Shown one piece after another: positions 1 through 9,400 of a stretch of DNA of 64,000 nucleotides; within the stretch, counting starts at the first letter, position 1; the number at the start of each line of letters is the position of its first letter. The stretch covers positions 1-64,000 of the forward strand of contig JBBRNX010000015.1 in NCBI GenBank assembly GCA_038230035.1, given 5' to 3'. The notes below the pieces were generated by a model that saw only the letters and a list, made by a program, of their open reading frames with translations, searched no databases and was not told where the DNA came from. This DNA comes from Gaiella sp038230035. GTDB lineage: Bacteria; Actinomycetota; Thermoleophilia; Gaiellales; Gaiellaceae. The position numbers and the translations under genes are program-made.

Positions 1-2
1 CC

Positions 3-122
3 TACATCGAACGACGCCTGCAGGAAGGCAAGACACGACGTGAAGCGAGCCGCTGCCTCAAGCGCTACCTCGCCCGAAACCTCTACCGGCTACTCGAACA
101 CGGAACGCCACCGGTGACTTGA
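3..122 (+). mobile_element. IS110-family transposase, C-terminal end (cut by window edge)
   Basis: The first 39 codons read YIERRLQEGKTRREASRCLK and onward to a stop at 120-122. This is the basic C-terminal tail typical of IS110/Transposase_20 proteins, which rearrange DNA with a DEDD-type active site. Only the last ~40 residues are inside the window, so intactness cannot be judged. The right end of the element should lie shortly after the stop, but no obvious terminal repeat is visible; IS110 elements often lack clear ones. It marks the left border of an accessory region. Identification is by pattern recognition only. Confidence 0.65.
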
Positions 123-221
123 CAGACATAGAAGCATCACTGGCGCAGGCCACGTTGATCCTTAGTCGTGGGGTGCGTAGAGTCGCCTGTGCGTCCTTAT
201 CGGCTAGCGTTACGAGACGTT

Positions 222-821
222 ATGCGGAGACGGCTCGTACTCGGGGTGACGATCGCGTTCGCTGCAGTTGGCGGGTCCGCTTCGATCGTTAGCGCCTCTT
301 CTCACGCTCGAACGGTGAGTTCGCCACTGGTGGGGCGTTGGGAACGGCTCACGAGCTGTCAAGAGCTCGTTGCCGACCTCCAGAGCGCTGGCCTTGGAGC
401 GACGGTCGCACAGGCGTGGGTCGGGCAGACGTCGTCAGCGGGCGAGAGCAGCTTCAGGCCCGGAAGTCCGCAGCCGACGCGGGCTCATCCGTGTACGGGC
501 GCGATCGCGAGACCGCACTCGCACTTTTTCGCGCTCTCTGGCCGGTTTGGCTCGTTGGACTGGAAGGGCGGGCAAGTTGATGACGCCCCGTATCGAATCA
601 TCAACGCTCGCACCATTGAGATCGGCTCTGGGACGCCGCATGCGACGCTCCACTTCGCGATTCGAGACGGGAACGTTTTGACACTGTCGCCGATGCTGAC
701 GCCGGCAATGATTCGTCAAGCAAACGCACACCCTGCCCAGTTCAGCTCGGCGTTCTGGGCGGTTACCGTCGCCTATGCCGGACACACCTGGAAGCGTGTT
801 CGCTGCCGACAGTGCGGCTAA
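222..821 (+). CDS. Secreted hypothetical protein
   Basis: I do not recognise a named family. The protein starts MRRRLVLGVTIAFAAVGG and has a classical signal peptide: three arginines, a hydrophobic core and small residues before the AS-rich end near residue 27. The mature part of ~170 residues contains VGRWERLTSC, then a region rich in beta-prone stretches ending in a Cys-containing tail (RVRCRQCG). The reading frame also opens at a GTG at 168. I prefer ATG 222 because it starts exactly at the signal peptide. It is monocistronic, facing a beta-propeller gene that converges on it. Extracytoplasmic location is inferred from the signal peptide. Confidence 0.6.
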   Translation: MRRRLVLGVTIAFAAVGGSASIVSASSHARTVSSPLVGRWERLTSCQELVADLQSAGLGATVAQAWVGQTSSAGESSFRPGSPQPTRAHPCTGAIARPHSHFFALSGRFGSLDWKGGQVDDAPYRIINARTIEIGSGTPHATLHFAIRDGNVLTLSPMLTPAMIRQANAHPAQFSSAFWAVTVAYAGHTWKRVRCRQCG

Positions 822-879
822 GCGTCCTCAGGGGCCCTTCCGGGCTTGAATCGGGGTTTTCTGGCTGGGTTGCTGCGGC

Positions 880-1854
880 TCAGGGCCACCATTCGGGCTG
901 GCTCTTGAAGTTGTTGCCGCCGAGAATCAGTGCGAGGTGGCTGCCGTCACTGTTGACGATGTACAGGCCGTTGGCGGGGTGGGTGAACTGGTCGTTGGTG
1001 GGGTCGAGGGCGAACAGGATCTGGCCGCCGCTCGGTGACCAGACGGGCTGGATCGGGAACCGTCTCTGCCGGTCTGAGAAGAGCTTCGTGAGATGCGTGC
1101 CGTCTGGTCGGACGGTCCAGATGGCGCTCGATGGTGCTGTTCGTTCGTTCGCGAACAGGATGCGGTCGCCGTTCTTCGACCAGCGGGCCCATGCTGCAGG
1201 CCGTGTTGACGCTACGGCGATCTTGTGGAGTCTCGTTCCGTCTACGCCGACGACCCATAGCGAGCCGCCGACGTAGGGATCGGGATCGACCCCGACTGAT
1301 CGGTAGAACACGAGCTGCTTTCCGTCGGGTGAGTAGTCGAGTGGTGCGTCGTGGTGCGGTCCCGGACGTGTGGTCACCCGTTTAAGGCCGGTTCCGTTAA
1401 CCGCGGAGGCTGTATAGACACCCGTGCGGGAAGGCTTCGAGTCATCCCATCCTTCGTAGGCGACCCGCGTCCCGTCGGGTGACCACGCTTGCGGAACGAG
1501 GTTCAATTTCGGGTCGAGGGTCGGCAGCCGCTTGAAGCCGCCGCCCGCGAGATTGATCGTCCCGCCCGTGACGGGTGGCGGAATGTTCCCCCCCGGCATG
1601 ACAAGAATCCGTTGGTGGTCGGGGGAGATCCGCACCAAGCAGCAGTAGGCGCCCGGCCGAGTCAGACGCCGCTCGCCGTTCTGGGTTGCGAGAAAGATCG
1701 TCTGCACATCGTTGCCGTGCGTGCGCGTGAACAACAAGTGTCCACGCAGCGCACCCAACGACGTCGAGCCTCCAGCCCCCGACATCGGTGCCAGCACACC
1801 AACCGCGCACAACGCGGAGACCGCCAAAGTGGCGTGAAGCTTCGGCACCCGCAT
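880..1854 (-). CDS. Secreted TolB-like beta-propeller protein
   Basis: A 324-residue protein starting MRVPKLHATLAVSALCAVG, a signal peptide. It is followed by repeated blade motifs of the WD40-like/TolB type: RISPDHQ, AWSPDGTRVAY, DYSPDGKQLVFY, RWSKNGDRILFA, VWSPSGGQILFA. About five to six blades can be counted. The family (PD40 repeats) forms beta-propellers used as extracytoplasmic binding scaffolds; no enzymatic residues are evident. An upstream in-frame GTG/ATG at 1908 would add 18 arginine-rich residues, so ATG 1854 is preferred. It stands alone between two unrelated genes. The protein resembles the lipoprotein at 16642 but lacks a lipobox. Confidence 0.8.
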   Translation of the reverse strand: MRVPKLHATLAVSALCAVGVLAPMSGAGGSTSLGALRGHLLFTRTHGNDVQTIFLATQNGERRLTRPGAYCCLVRISPDHQRILVMPGGNIPPPVTGGTINLAGGGFKRLPTLDPKLNLVPQAWSPDGTRVAYEGWDDSKPSRTGVYTASAVNGTGLKRVTTRPGPHHDAPLDYSPDGKQLVFYRSVGVDPDPYVGGSLWVVGVDGTRLHKIAVASTRPAAWARWSKNGDRILFANERTAPSSAIWTVRPDGTHLTKLFSDRQRRFPIQPVWSPSGGQILFALDPTNDQFTHPANGLYIVNSDGSHLALILGGNNFKSQPEWWP

Positions 1855-2026
1855 CCGGCGAGTATTCGCTCGACGCCAGTGCCTGTCAAGACGTACTTCG
1901 CCCGACATCCGCGAACACTTAGACGAGGTTACTCAGGTGGGTTGATGGCGATCCCACGAAGATCAACACGGTGCTGAGGACGACCAAGCCGCCGATGCGA
2001 GCGGCGGCAGCCGCTCGCACTGATCG

Positions 2027-2185
2027 TCAAGTGCTGCCTCGGCGCGTGAGTGATGCGGTCGACAGGATTAGGGCGGTCGCCAGGATTAGGGCGGCGAGAC
2101 CGACAGCGGGAGCGAGCACGAACAGAAACCCGTACACCGCGAACCTGAACGCCTCGCACAACAGTCCAAGCACTATCAACACCAT
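2027..2185 (-). CDS. Possible small two-TM membrane peptide
   Basis: A 52-codon frame beginning MVLIVLGLLCEAFRFAVYGF and containing two strongly hydrophobic segments separated by a short turn, ending in SLTRRGST. The composition is what a real small membrane protein would show rather than a shadow frame. It overlaps, in another frame, the foreign tail of the truncated helicase, so it may be the native gene into whose 5' side the helicase was fused. An upstream start at 2242 is possible. The rest of the stretch 1855-2180 shows nothing else I can identify. Confidence 0.35.
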   Translation of the reverse strand: MVLIVLGLLCEAFRFAVYGFLFVLAPAVGLAALILATALILSTASLTRRGST

Positions 2186-3558
2186 TGCGCCGCCGATCCT
2201 CCCAACCCTCGGGCAGCGAAGCGGCGACACAAATATTGGCACCCTTCAGGCACCCAAGTGCTGTCGTCAAGCTTCGCGGTTTTCTTCTTGGGAAGAAACG
2301 GGCCGACGTAGTCCCAGAGGCGTAGGTAGGTGACGAGCTCGCCGGCAGCGTGGTCATCGACCGGAATGCGGGGAACCTTCACGATTCCTGACTCGATCGC
2401 ATCCATGAGCGAAAAGTCGCTCACGACCCAGGGGAAGATGTACCCCTCCAAGTAGCCGGAGCCGGTGAGGTAGTACGGGGTCGCTGAGAGGTCATAGACC
2501 GCTTTGATGCCGACCTTGCTGTTGACGGCTAGGAGGCCCTTGAACCAGACGCGCGCGTCAGCGTTGCGCTGCTCAGCTTCCTTCTTGTCCTCGCTGTCGA
2601 CGTCGACTTCATCGTCGAGAGGCTTGTCTTGGTAGCAATGATGCGCCTCGTCGTTCAGGACGACGATCTCTCCCTTGCGACGACCGACGAGGTCTCGCAG
2701 GACACGCGCGACCATCCGATCATTCGTCTCCTTGAAAGGATCGGTCTTCTTCCCGAACGTGAGCATCTTTCTGGTGTTGCTCGCTACGCCCTGGATCTCC
2801 TTGGCGTCCCGAAGAAGAAACGAGTGGTAGTTCGTAATCACAACCTGCGCTTGGAGCAGTGACGCTTTCAGGTCTGCGGGGACGAGATCCCGCTCGTCGT
2901 AGTAGTTGCCGGGATCGGTCGGTTCTAGAACTCGCAGGCGATCCTTGATCGTGATCCCAGGCGTCACGACAAGGAACCGCTTGGCGAAGCGAGCGTCGTT
3001 CGGCGTGGCGACCTTGTTGATGGTCTGCCACGCGATGAGCATTGCCATCACAACTGTCTTGCCTGTGCCAGTCGCCATCTTGATCGCCACTCGCGGCAGA
3101 CCGCCGTTGTGCAGCACGTTTGCAGGGTCGATACGCGTGCGATAGTCGGCGTGGCCATGCCGCCCTGCGACCTCAGCTAGGAAAACCGCGGTCTCCGCCG
3201 CTTCCCGCTGGCAGAAGAATGCGGGTTCGTCGCGGTCAGGCGGCTCGGCGGACCAATGCTGAAGGAGCTTGCGGGTAATCGGAGTGACGCCTGGATAGCC
3301 GCGTGCGCGCCAGCGATCCACCTCAAAGCGGATGTCGTTAATCAGCGTGTTGAGCTCTCGTCGCTCACCCGTCGCGTCAAAGTCCAGTGCCTGCTGGGCC
3401 GTCCCTTTCTTCGGTCGGGGAACCGGGATGAACGACTCGCTCGGCCGTCGGCCATCGAAGACCAACCCTGTGGGACCATCCGGGCCTATTTCGAAGTGAC
3501 GCTGAGGAGGGCCATACGGCGAGTTGAGAATTGGATTGTCGAGGTTCGTAGCAGCCAT
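2176..3558 (-). pseudogene. SF2 helicase of restriction-endonuclease (type III R) type, C-terminally truncated
   Basis: A DEAD/DEAH-type helicase of the ResIII superfamily found in restriction and phage-defence loci. From ATG 3558 (preceded by GGAG) the 460 residues show Walker A ATGTGKT at 162-168, a motif-Ia region VVTPG at 197-201, DEAH at 303-306 and motif III SAT at 358-360. The protein then runs through LWDYVGPFLPKKK and changes character near residue 434, ending in the unrelated tail CQYLCRRFAARGLGG. The whole second RecA-like domain (motifs IV-VI) and any nuclease domain are missing; relatives are usually about twice as long. It is probably non-functional. Codon usage matches neighbours, so this is a deletion/fusion near 2255-2262 and not a frameshift. 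It lies downstream of the toxin-antitoxin pair. Confidence 0.8.
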
Positions 3559-3725
3559 GGCTCCGACCCCTAGCTTGCAGGGAGCCCGATGGCAACGCAA
3601 CCTGGGCCGCCTCCCTGGCTGCGCCCGTCCGCATCGCCGAATAATGGTTGCGCCAATCGCCAAGCAGGTAACCCGGACTTGCTGTCTGTCGCACGAGCCG
3701 CCACGCCAGATTGCGTCTCGGCGCT

Positions 3726-4817
3726 TTAGTCGAACAAGTCAGCGAACACGATCTTCCGCCGCAGGCGGTTGCCGCGGCTCCAGTCCCACAATTCCTCCTT
3801 ATGGAGTCGTCCGACGACGATGCCCGGCGCGATACCTAACTCCTCGGCGAAGGCGACGACGTCGCTGTCGGTCGTTAACTGCCGGAGTTCGTGCTCGTAG
3901 CGGCGAGGAATGAGCTGGGCGGCGGCAAAGGCGTTGGCCTCTTGTTCTTCCTCAACGGTCGCGTTTGCCATATCTCCTTCCGTAACGAACAACTCCTTCT
4001 TGCTGTGCAAGAGAAGGTGCGACGCCTCGTGAAAGAAGGAGAACCAGAGTTGGTCGTCAGCCTTGAAGCGGTCACTGAGCTGGATGAGTGCCTTCTGCGG
4101 CGTAAGCCAGCGCGCGGCGCCGCAGATCCGCGTCTTGCCGATGTCAGGGAGGAAGACGACCGCGACGCCGGCCTTCGCGCACAGTTTCCTGACGCGTCTC
4201 AGCGCGGTGCGTGGCTCGAGTCGAGTCAGCCTGCGGGCCTCGGTTAGCGCCGCTCGAAAGCGTTTGGCGTTGAAGGGCTCGGTCTCGATTTCCATCGCTT
4301 CGAGCTCGCCGAGTCGCAGCCAGGTAGCGACGGCGCCGGCGTCAGCGGCAAATGCCGCTGACTGGCGAAATGAGACGAGTGGCGCCAGCCAGACGCGGCG
4401 CCACCGCTCGGGATCGGCAACAGCAAAGAAGCGGCAGGCTTGCTCGACTTGCGTCGGCTTGTCCGCCCGCGCAGAGACAAAGCCTCGACTGATCAGCTCC
4501 TTGATCGGTAGTTCTTTAAGCCAGTCCTCCTCATCGGCTAATCGCTCCCGGTTCTCCGCTCGGGCGAGCCGTTCGCGGTATTTGGATTCGAGAGCGTTCC
4601 AGCGACGAGCAGGCACGTCGGTGACCTGCTCCAGCAAGAGCGCAGTCTCGGGTGTGACCGGTGCGACTCCTTGGGCGATCTGGTTGATGTGCTTTAGCGA
4701 GAGCCCGGCGCGCTCAGCGAGATCGGCCTGAGTCAGGCCGCGCTCCGCGAGAGTCGACCGCAGCGTGCGCCCTGGCGCTACTGCGTAGTCCGGCTCAAAG
4801 CGAACGCTCGTGGCCAT
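3726..4817 (-). CDS. HigA/ImmA-like antitoxin: XRE domain plus ImmA/IrrE zinc peptidase domain
   Basis: The 363-residue protein has an N-terminal helix-turn-helix of the XRE/HigA type (about residues 17-72, LTQADLAERAGLS). A helical linker follows, then an ImmA/IrrE metallopeptidase-like domain with H263-E264-A-S-H267 and a candidate third ligand E293 in the segment EEEQEANAF. The family binds DNA with the first domain and may cleave partner proteins with the second. The start ATG 4817 lies 40 bases inside the preceding toxin-like gene, so the two are translationally linked in the order toxin-antitoxin. It probably represses its own promoter through the palindromes at 5155-5194. An alternative role is a phage-type repressor cleaver. 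Confidence 0.85.
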   Translation of the reverse strand: MATSVRFEPDYAVAPGRTLRSTLAERGLTQADLAERAGLSLKHINQIAQGVAPVTPETALLLEQVTDVPARRWNALESKYRERLARAENRERLADEEDWLKELPIKELISRGFVSARADKPTQVEQACRFFAVADPERWRRVWLAPLVSFRQSAAFAADAGAVATWLRLGELEAMEIETEPFNAKRFRAALTEARRLTRLEPRTALRRVRKLCAKAGVAVVFLPDIGKTRICGAARWLTPQKALIQLSDRFKADDQLWFSFFHEASHLLLHSKKELFVTEGDMANATVEEEQEANAFAAAQLIPRRYEHELRQLTTDSDVVAFAEELGIAPGIVVGRLHKEELWDWSRGNRLRRKIVFADLFD

Positions 4818-5143
4818 GAGGCTCCTTCCGGGTTGAAGTCTTCGTCACCGGCGGCGACAGCAACAACGGTCGCCGACTCGGCGTCGCGATAGGCCTTCGA
4901 GGCGCTCAGCTCGGGCTTCAACAACACGCCGGCGTCATCCGCGCTTTGCGCGCCGACGCGTCCCGCCGTCGCGGGGAGGAGGACGACGTGGGGGAATTCC
5001 TCGACGTCGCCGAGCTTGTCGACGCTGTCGAGCTCGGCCAGCAGCTGCTCGATCGCCGGCGCGACGTCGCCGGCCCAAGCAGCGAGTTCGGCGCGCCGGC
5101 TGCAGAGCTGCGCCAAGCGCTCGTTGGTGAACGTCAGCTCCAA
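4778..5143 (-). CDS. HigB/RelE-superfamily toxin-like protein
   Basis: A 121-residue protein beginning at a TTG (MELTFTNERLAQLCSRRAEL). This N-terminus and the small alpha/beta layout resemble the plasmid-maintenance killer (HigB/RelE) group, which are ribosome-dependent mRNA endonucleases. The typical C-terminal catalytic segment is not clearly recognisable: the last ~40 residues (GDEDFNPEGASWPRAF) look atypical. The family call therefore rests on the N-terminus and the gene order. A ribosome-binding AAAGGA sits 6 bases before the TTG and partly overlaps the first operator palindrome. The gene overlaps the antitoxin-like gene by 40 bases. Confidence 0.6.
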   Translation of the reverse strand: MELTFTNERLAQLCSRRAELAAWAGDVAPAIEQLLAELDSVDKLGDVEEFPHVVLLPATAGRVGAQSADDAGVLLKPELSASKAYRDAESATVVAVAAGDEDFNPEGASWPRAFALSRTTQ

Positions 5144-5154
5144 GAACTATCCTT

Positions 5155-5194
5155 TACCTGAGAGGTATAGAAGATTTCTGCTACCTTCAAGGTA
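5155..5194 (-). promoter_or_regulatory. Twin operator and candidate promoter of the toxin-antitoxin operon
   Basis: Two 13-bp palindromes of the same design, TACCT-N3-AGGTA, lie at 5155-5167 (spacer GAG) and 5182-5194 (spacer TCA), centres 27 bp apart. On the minus strand a TTGAAG (5190-5185) and a TATACC (5169-5164) could be the -35 and -10; their 15-bp spacing is short. If so, each box overlaps one palindrome, which fits autorepression by the XRE-domain protein. Seen: the repeats. Inferred: that they are operators. Confidence 0.7.
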
Positions 5195-5295
5195 AATCGT
5201 ATCGGATATGGCGGTCGGAGCTCCCGTCCGGTCGATGGTGGAACATACGTTCGTACTGATCGTGAGCGGCTGCGGCCGTTGGAAGGAGGAAACAG

Positions 5296-6420
5296 ATGAA
5301 CTTTCCGGACAAGGGCTACGTCTTTTGGCCTGTCGGCAACGGCGACTCGACGACGATCATCGTCGATGCCGAGACGTTCGTTCAGGTTGACATCAACCAC
5401 TGCGACGACGCCGGAGAAGACCCGACGCGCGCGCCCGTGATCGACGAGCTCGTCGCCGCGCTGCCCGAGCGTGACGGCAAGAAGTACCTGGCCGCGTTCG
5501 GGCTCTCGCACGGGGACGCCGACCACTGCCGCGGCTTCGAGCGCCTGTTGAAGGACGAGGACGTTGTGATCGGCGACCTCTGGTTCTCCCCGCGCATCCT
5601 TTGGGAGCGTGACGAGCTGTCCGACGACGCCAAGTCCTTCTGCGACGAAGCCGAGCGGCGGATCGCCGTCAACCGCGCGGGCGTGGCCGGCTCCGGCGAC
5701 CGCATCCGCATCATCGGAGACGCCGAGATCCTCGAGCATTACAGCGACCTGCCGGCGGAGTGCTTCACCAAGCCCGGCGAGTGGTTCAGCGAGATCGACG
5801 GCGTCGATCGCGAGGGCGACTTCCACGCTTTCGTGCACGCGCCGTTCAAGGGGGACGCCGAGCGCGAGCGCAACGCAACGAGCGTCGCGCTCAAGGTGAC
5901 GGTGTTTGACGGCGAGGCCGCCGGGCGGGCGATCCTGTTCGGCGATCTGCACTACGAGACGCTGAAGCGCATTTTCGAGGAGGGCGATGACGCGAGCCTC
6001 GAGTGGAACGTCCTGCTCGCGCCGCACCACTGCTCTGACTCGGTGATGTACGTCGCCGACGAGCCGGAGGGCGAGCGCAAGCTCAAGCAGGACATCCTGA
6101 ACGCCTTAGAGAGCGCGGGCTCGAGCCCGACCTACGTCATCTCCGCGAGCATCGAATTCCCGACCAAGAATGAGTCCGGCGACAACCCGCCGCACGTGCG
6201 GGCGCGTGTCGAGTACGAGAAGATCGCCGAGCGCTTCGAGTGCACCGGCGAGTGGCCGGACGCCGACGAGCCGAAGCCGATCGTCTTCCACTTCATCGAC
6301 GGCGAGTTCACTATGCGCGAGGCCGAGACAACGTCGGCGAGGGCGCTGACGATGGCGACGGCGACGGCGCGCGGCGATACGCAGACGCCTGGCCAGCGGC
6401 ACGGCTACGGCTCGATCTAG
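5296..6420 (+). CDS. MBL-fold (ComEC-type) metallohydrolase upstream of the E2-E1-JAB-patatin gene
   Basis: A 374-residue protein with the metal-binding signature S71-H-G-D-A-D-H77 (the HxDxDH form usual in ComEC-like MBL proteins). Later come a FGDLH motif and LLAPHHCSDSV, which would supply further ligands. No signal peptide is seen, so it is likely cytoplasmic. The ATG is preceded by a strong AAGGAGG at a 6-base distance. Its TAG stop (6418-6420) abuts the GTG of the next gene with no spacer, so the two are almost certainly co-translated. MBL-fold genes have been described beside prokaryotic E1/E2/JAB loci, where their role is unknown; nuclease or phosphodiesterase activity on a nucleotide product is possible. 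The substrate cannot be read from the sequence. Confidence 0.85.
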   Translation: MNFPDKGYVFWPVGNGDSTTIIVDAETFVQVDINHCDDAGEDPTRAPVIDELVAALPERDGKKYLAAFGLSHGDADHCRGFERLLKDEDVVIGDLWFSPRILWERDELSDDAKSFCDEAERRIAVNRAGVAGSGDRIRIIGDAEILEHYSDLPAECFTKPGEWFSEIDGVDREGDFHAFVHAPFKGDAERERNATSVALKVTVFDGEAAGRAILFGDLHYETLKRIFEEGDDASLEWNVLLAPHHCSDSVMYVADEPEGERKLKQDILNALESAGSSPTYVISASIEFPTKNESGDNPPHVRARVEYEKIAERFECTGEWPDADEPKPIVFHFIDGEFTMREAETTSARALTMATATARGDTQTPGQRHGYGSI

Positions 6421-9400
6421 GTGACGGACGAGCAGGAGCTCGCTCTCCGGCAGCTCCGTGACATCGCCGACGTCGACCCGGCGTTCCTCGTCGGCGATGT
6501 CACGGAGGACGGCCAGCTTGTCATCGTCGACGTATCGCTGCCGACGGGCGCGATCGTCCGCGGCGCGGGCCTCGAGCTGCGCTCGCGCGAGTCGTTCCGG
6601 ATCCTGATCGACACCGACTTCCCGTACGGACCGCCGAGCATTCTCGTCCGCCATCGCCGCTGGGCCGGGACGCCGCATGTGCAGTGGCGCTCGCTGCTCT
6701 GCCTGTACGCGGCGCCGGCGGTCGAGTGGAACCCGGCCGACGGCATGTTCGGTTTTCTCGATCGTCTGTGGCAATGGCTCGAGAGCGCCGCCGCCGGCCA
6801 GCTCGATCCCGAGGCCGCCCCTTTGCACCCGCCGGTGACCTATGACATCGACCACGACATGCCGCAGATCATCGTGCGCGCGAACGCCCCCGTCGCCGCC
6901 GGGGAGATCTTCGCCGGGGCTGCTGTCCTCGACCGACAGGCGGAGCTCCAGGGTCGCGCCGACGTCGTCGCCTTCCGGCCCTTCGCCGCGATCGGCGCGG
7001 AGGGCTGGCCCGAGCAGTTCGGGCTGACGATCGTCATGGACGGCGAGTTCGACTGGGAGTACCCATCGACTGTCGGCGCCCTGCTCGACGTAATCGCCGC
7101 CCGCGGCCTCGACCGCGAGCTCCTGGTCGAGGTGCTCGAGCGCGCCGCGCAGGAGCTGCCGGCCGAGCGGCCGCTGATCGTGCTGCTTGGGACGCCGATG
7201 CGCCGCATCGACGGCGAGCGGCTGATCCATTTCGTCGCCTGGGGCGTCCCGGCCGAGCAGGTGCGCTATCTGCGGTTCCGCAATCTGCGCGCCGTCGACG
7301 ATCAAGTGCTGCGCGAGGGCGGCGAGGCGGCCGAATGGTTGTTCGACCACTGGGCGAGAGAGGCCAAGCTGGCCTGGTGCCGCGTGCGCGAGGACCGACC
7401 CGAGGTGACGCGCTCGCGCCAGGAGGGCTCGCCGCTTCAGGCCTTCGCAGGCAAGCGCGTCGTCGTCTGGGGTTGCGGCGCTTTGGGCGCGCCGGTCGCT
7501 GAGGCCATTGCCCGCGCTGGGCCGGCGAAGCTCCTCTTGTACGACAACGGCGTCGTCACGCCGGGGCTACTCGTCCGCCAGCCGTACGCCGACGCCGACA
7601 TCGGACGAGCCAAGGCGACCTGCCTGGCCGAGCGGTTGCAGACCGCGCTGCCGAGGCTCGACGTCGAGGCCAAGATTCGCAACGTTCTGACCGGCCCGCT
7701 CGCCGGCGGCGACTGGTCGGACAGCGCCGACGTTCTGATCGACGCCACGGCCTCGACCGCGGTCGCCGCCAAGCTCGAGCGCGTGCGCAGCCGACACCCG
7801 GCGGAATGCTTCCTCGTCTCTGCCGTCTTCGGGCACGAGGCGACGCGCGGCCTGGTCACCGTCAGCCCGCCAACGCAGCCGGGCGGGCCGCACGACCTGG
7901 CCCGCAAGACGAAGATCCGGCTGCGCACGAAGGCCTGGCCGAACCAGCGCGGTTACCAGGCTTACTCCGACGAGTTCTGGCCTGCCACGCCGCGCGGCGA
8001 CGTCTTCCAGCCGGAGCCGGGCTGCAGCGAGCCGACCTTCCGCGGCTCGCAGGCCGAGGCGGCCGCGCTCGCGCTTTCGCTCCTGCTGTGGGCCGGCGCG
8101 CGGATCGCGATCGGCGGGGCCGACGGCCGCGCACTCCTAATGGCGCTGCCGACCGCCGAGCAGCCCGAGCCGCGCCAGGTCGAGCTGTCATTCCCGCCCG
8201 ACGTCCTGCTTGAGGAGGCGATCCAGGGCTATCAGGTGCGTCTGGCGCCGAGCGCGCTGGCCGAGATCCAGGCGCACATCCGTCGCAACGACCGCGCGGT
8301 CGACCCGACCTACGAGACCGGCGGCCTCTTGTTCGGCGAGCGCGACGAGGCGACGGGCGTCGTTTGGGTGAGCGAGGTGATCGGGTCGCCGCCCGACTCG
8401 GAGGCCTCGCCCGATGAGTTCGTTTGCGGCGTCGAAGGCGTGGAGTCGGTGCGCGCCGAGAAGCGCCGTCGCGGCCTCGGCAGCCTCTCCTTCGTCGGCA
8501 CCTGGCACACGCACCCCAACCTCGACCCGGTGCCGTCCGACCGTGATGTTGTCGGCATGAGCGGCATCGTCTTGTCGTCCGCGCCGCTGATCCCGCGCGC
8601 GCTCCTGTTGATCGTCGGGCAGAGCGCCGAGCGGCCGGCGCTCGGCGCCTACATGTTCGATCGCGCTGACCTGCGTCCGCCGCACGTGATCCGCGCCCAC
8701 CTCCGGGTGATGGAGCCTGAGCCGCCGCCATCGCCGGCGCGCGACGTCGGCCTCGCGCTCTCCGGGGGCGGCTTCCGTGCGCTCGCCTTCCACCTCGGCT
8801 GTCTGCGCGCCCTCCACGACCGCGGCGTGCTCGCGCGCACGTTCGTCGTCTCCGGTGTGTCCGGCGGCTCGCTGGCCGCCGCCCTGTACGTTTACAGCGA
8901 CGGCAACTTCGCCGCCTTCGACGCGCGCGTCTGCGCGCTCCTGCGCGGCGGCTTGCAGTTGAAGATCGCCCGCCGCGCGTTTGCCAGCCCACGCGTGCTC
9001 GCGACCGTCGCCTCGCTGGCCACCAGCGGCACGGCCGCCGCCGGCGCCCGCACGCTCGCGGCGGGGGACGCCGTCGCCGCGCACCTGCCTGCACTCGTCC
9101 GGCCGCGCCGGCTGGTTACGCCGCCGTGGCGGCGATTCTCGAGCGCGACCGAGGCGCTCGTCGACGTCTTCGCGGAGCTGTTCCCGGAGCAGACACTTGG
9201 GAGCGCGCGGCGCGACGACGTCGACGTCGTCCTGAACGCCTGCGAGTTGCGCAGCGGCTCGGCCTTCCGCTTCGGCAGCCGCGAGAGCCACTGCTACCGC
9301 TACGGCACCGTCGTCGACGATCTGCCGGTCGCGCTGGCCGTCGCCGCCTCGGCTGCCTACCCGCTGCTCTTGCCGGCGCTCGACCGGCAGTTCCGCTTCC

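Noticed and set aside
435..785. Arginine-rich minus-strand reading frame opposite the first secreted protein
   Set aside because: The composition is a typical antisense shadow in GC-rich DNA. The plus strand has a signal peptide and better codon-position bias.
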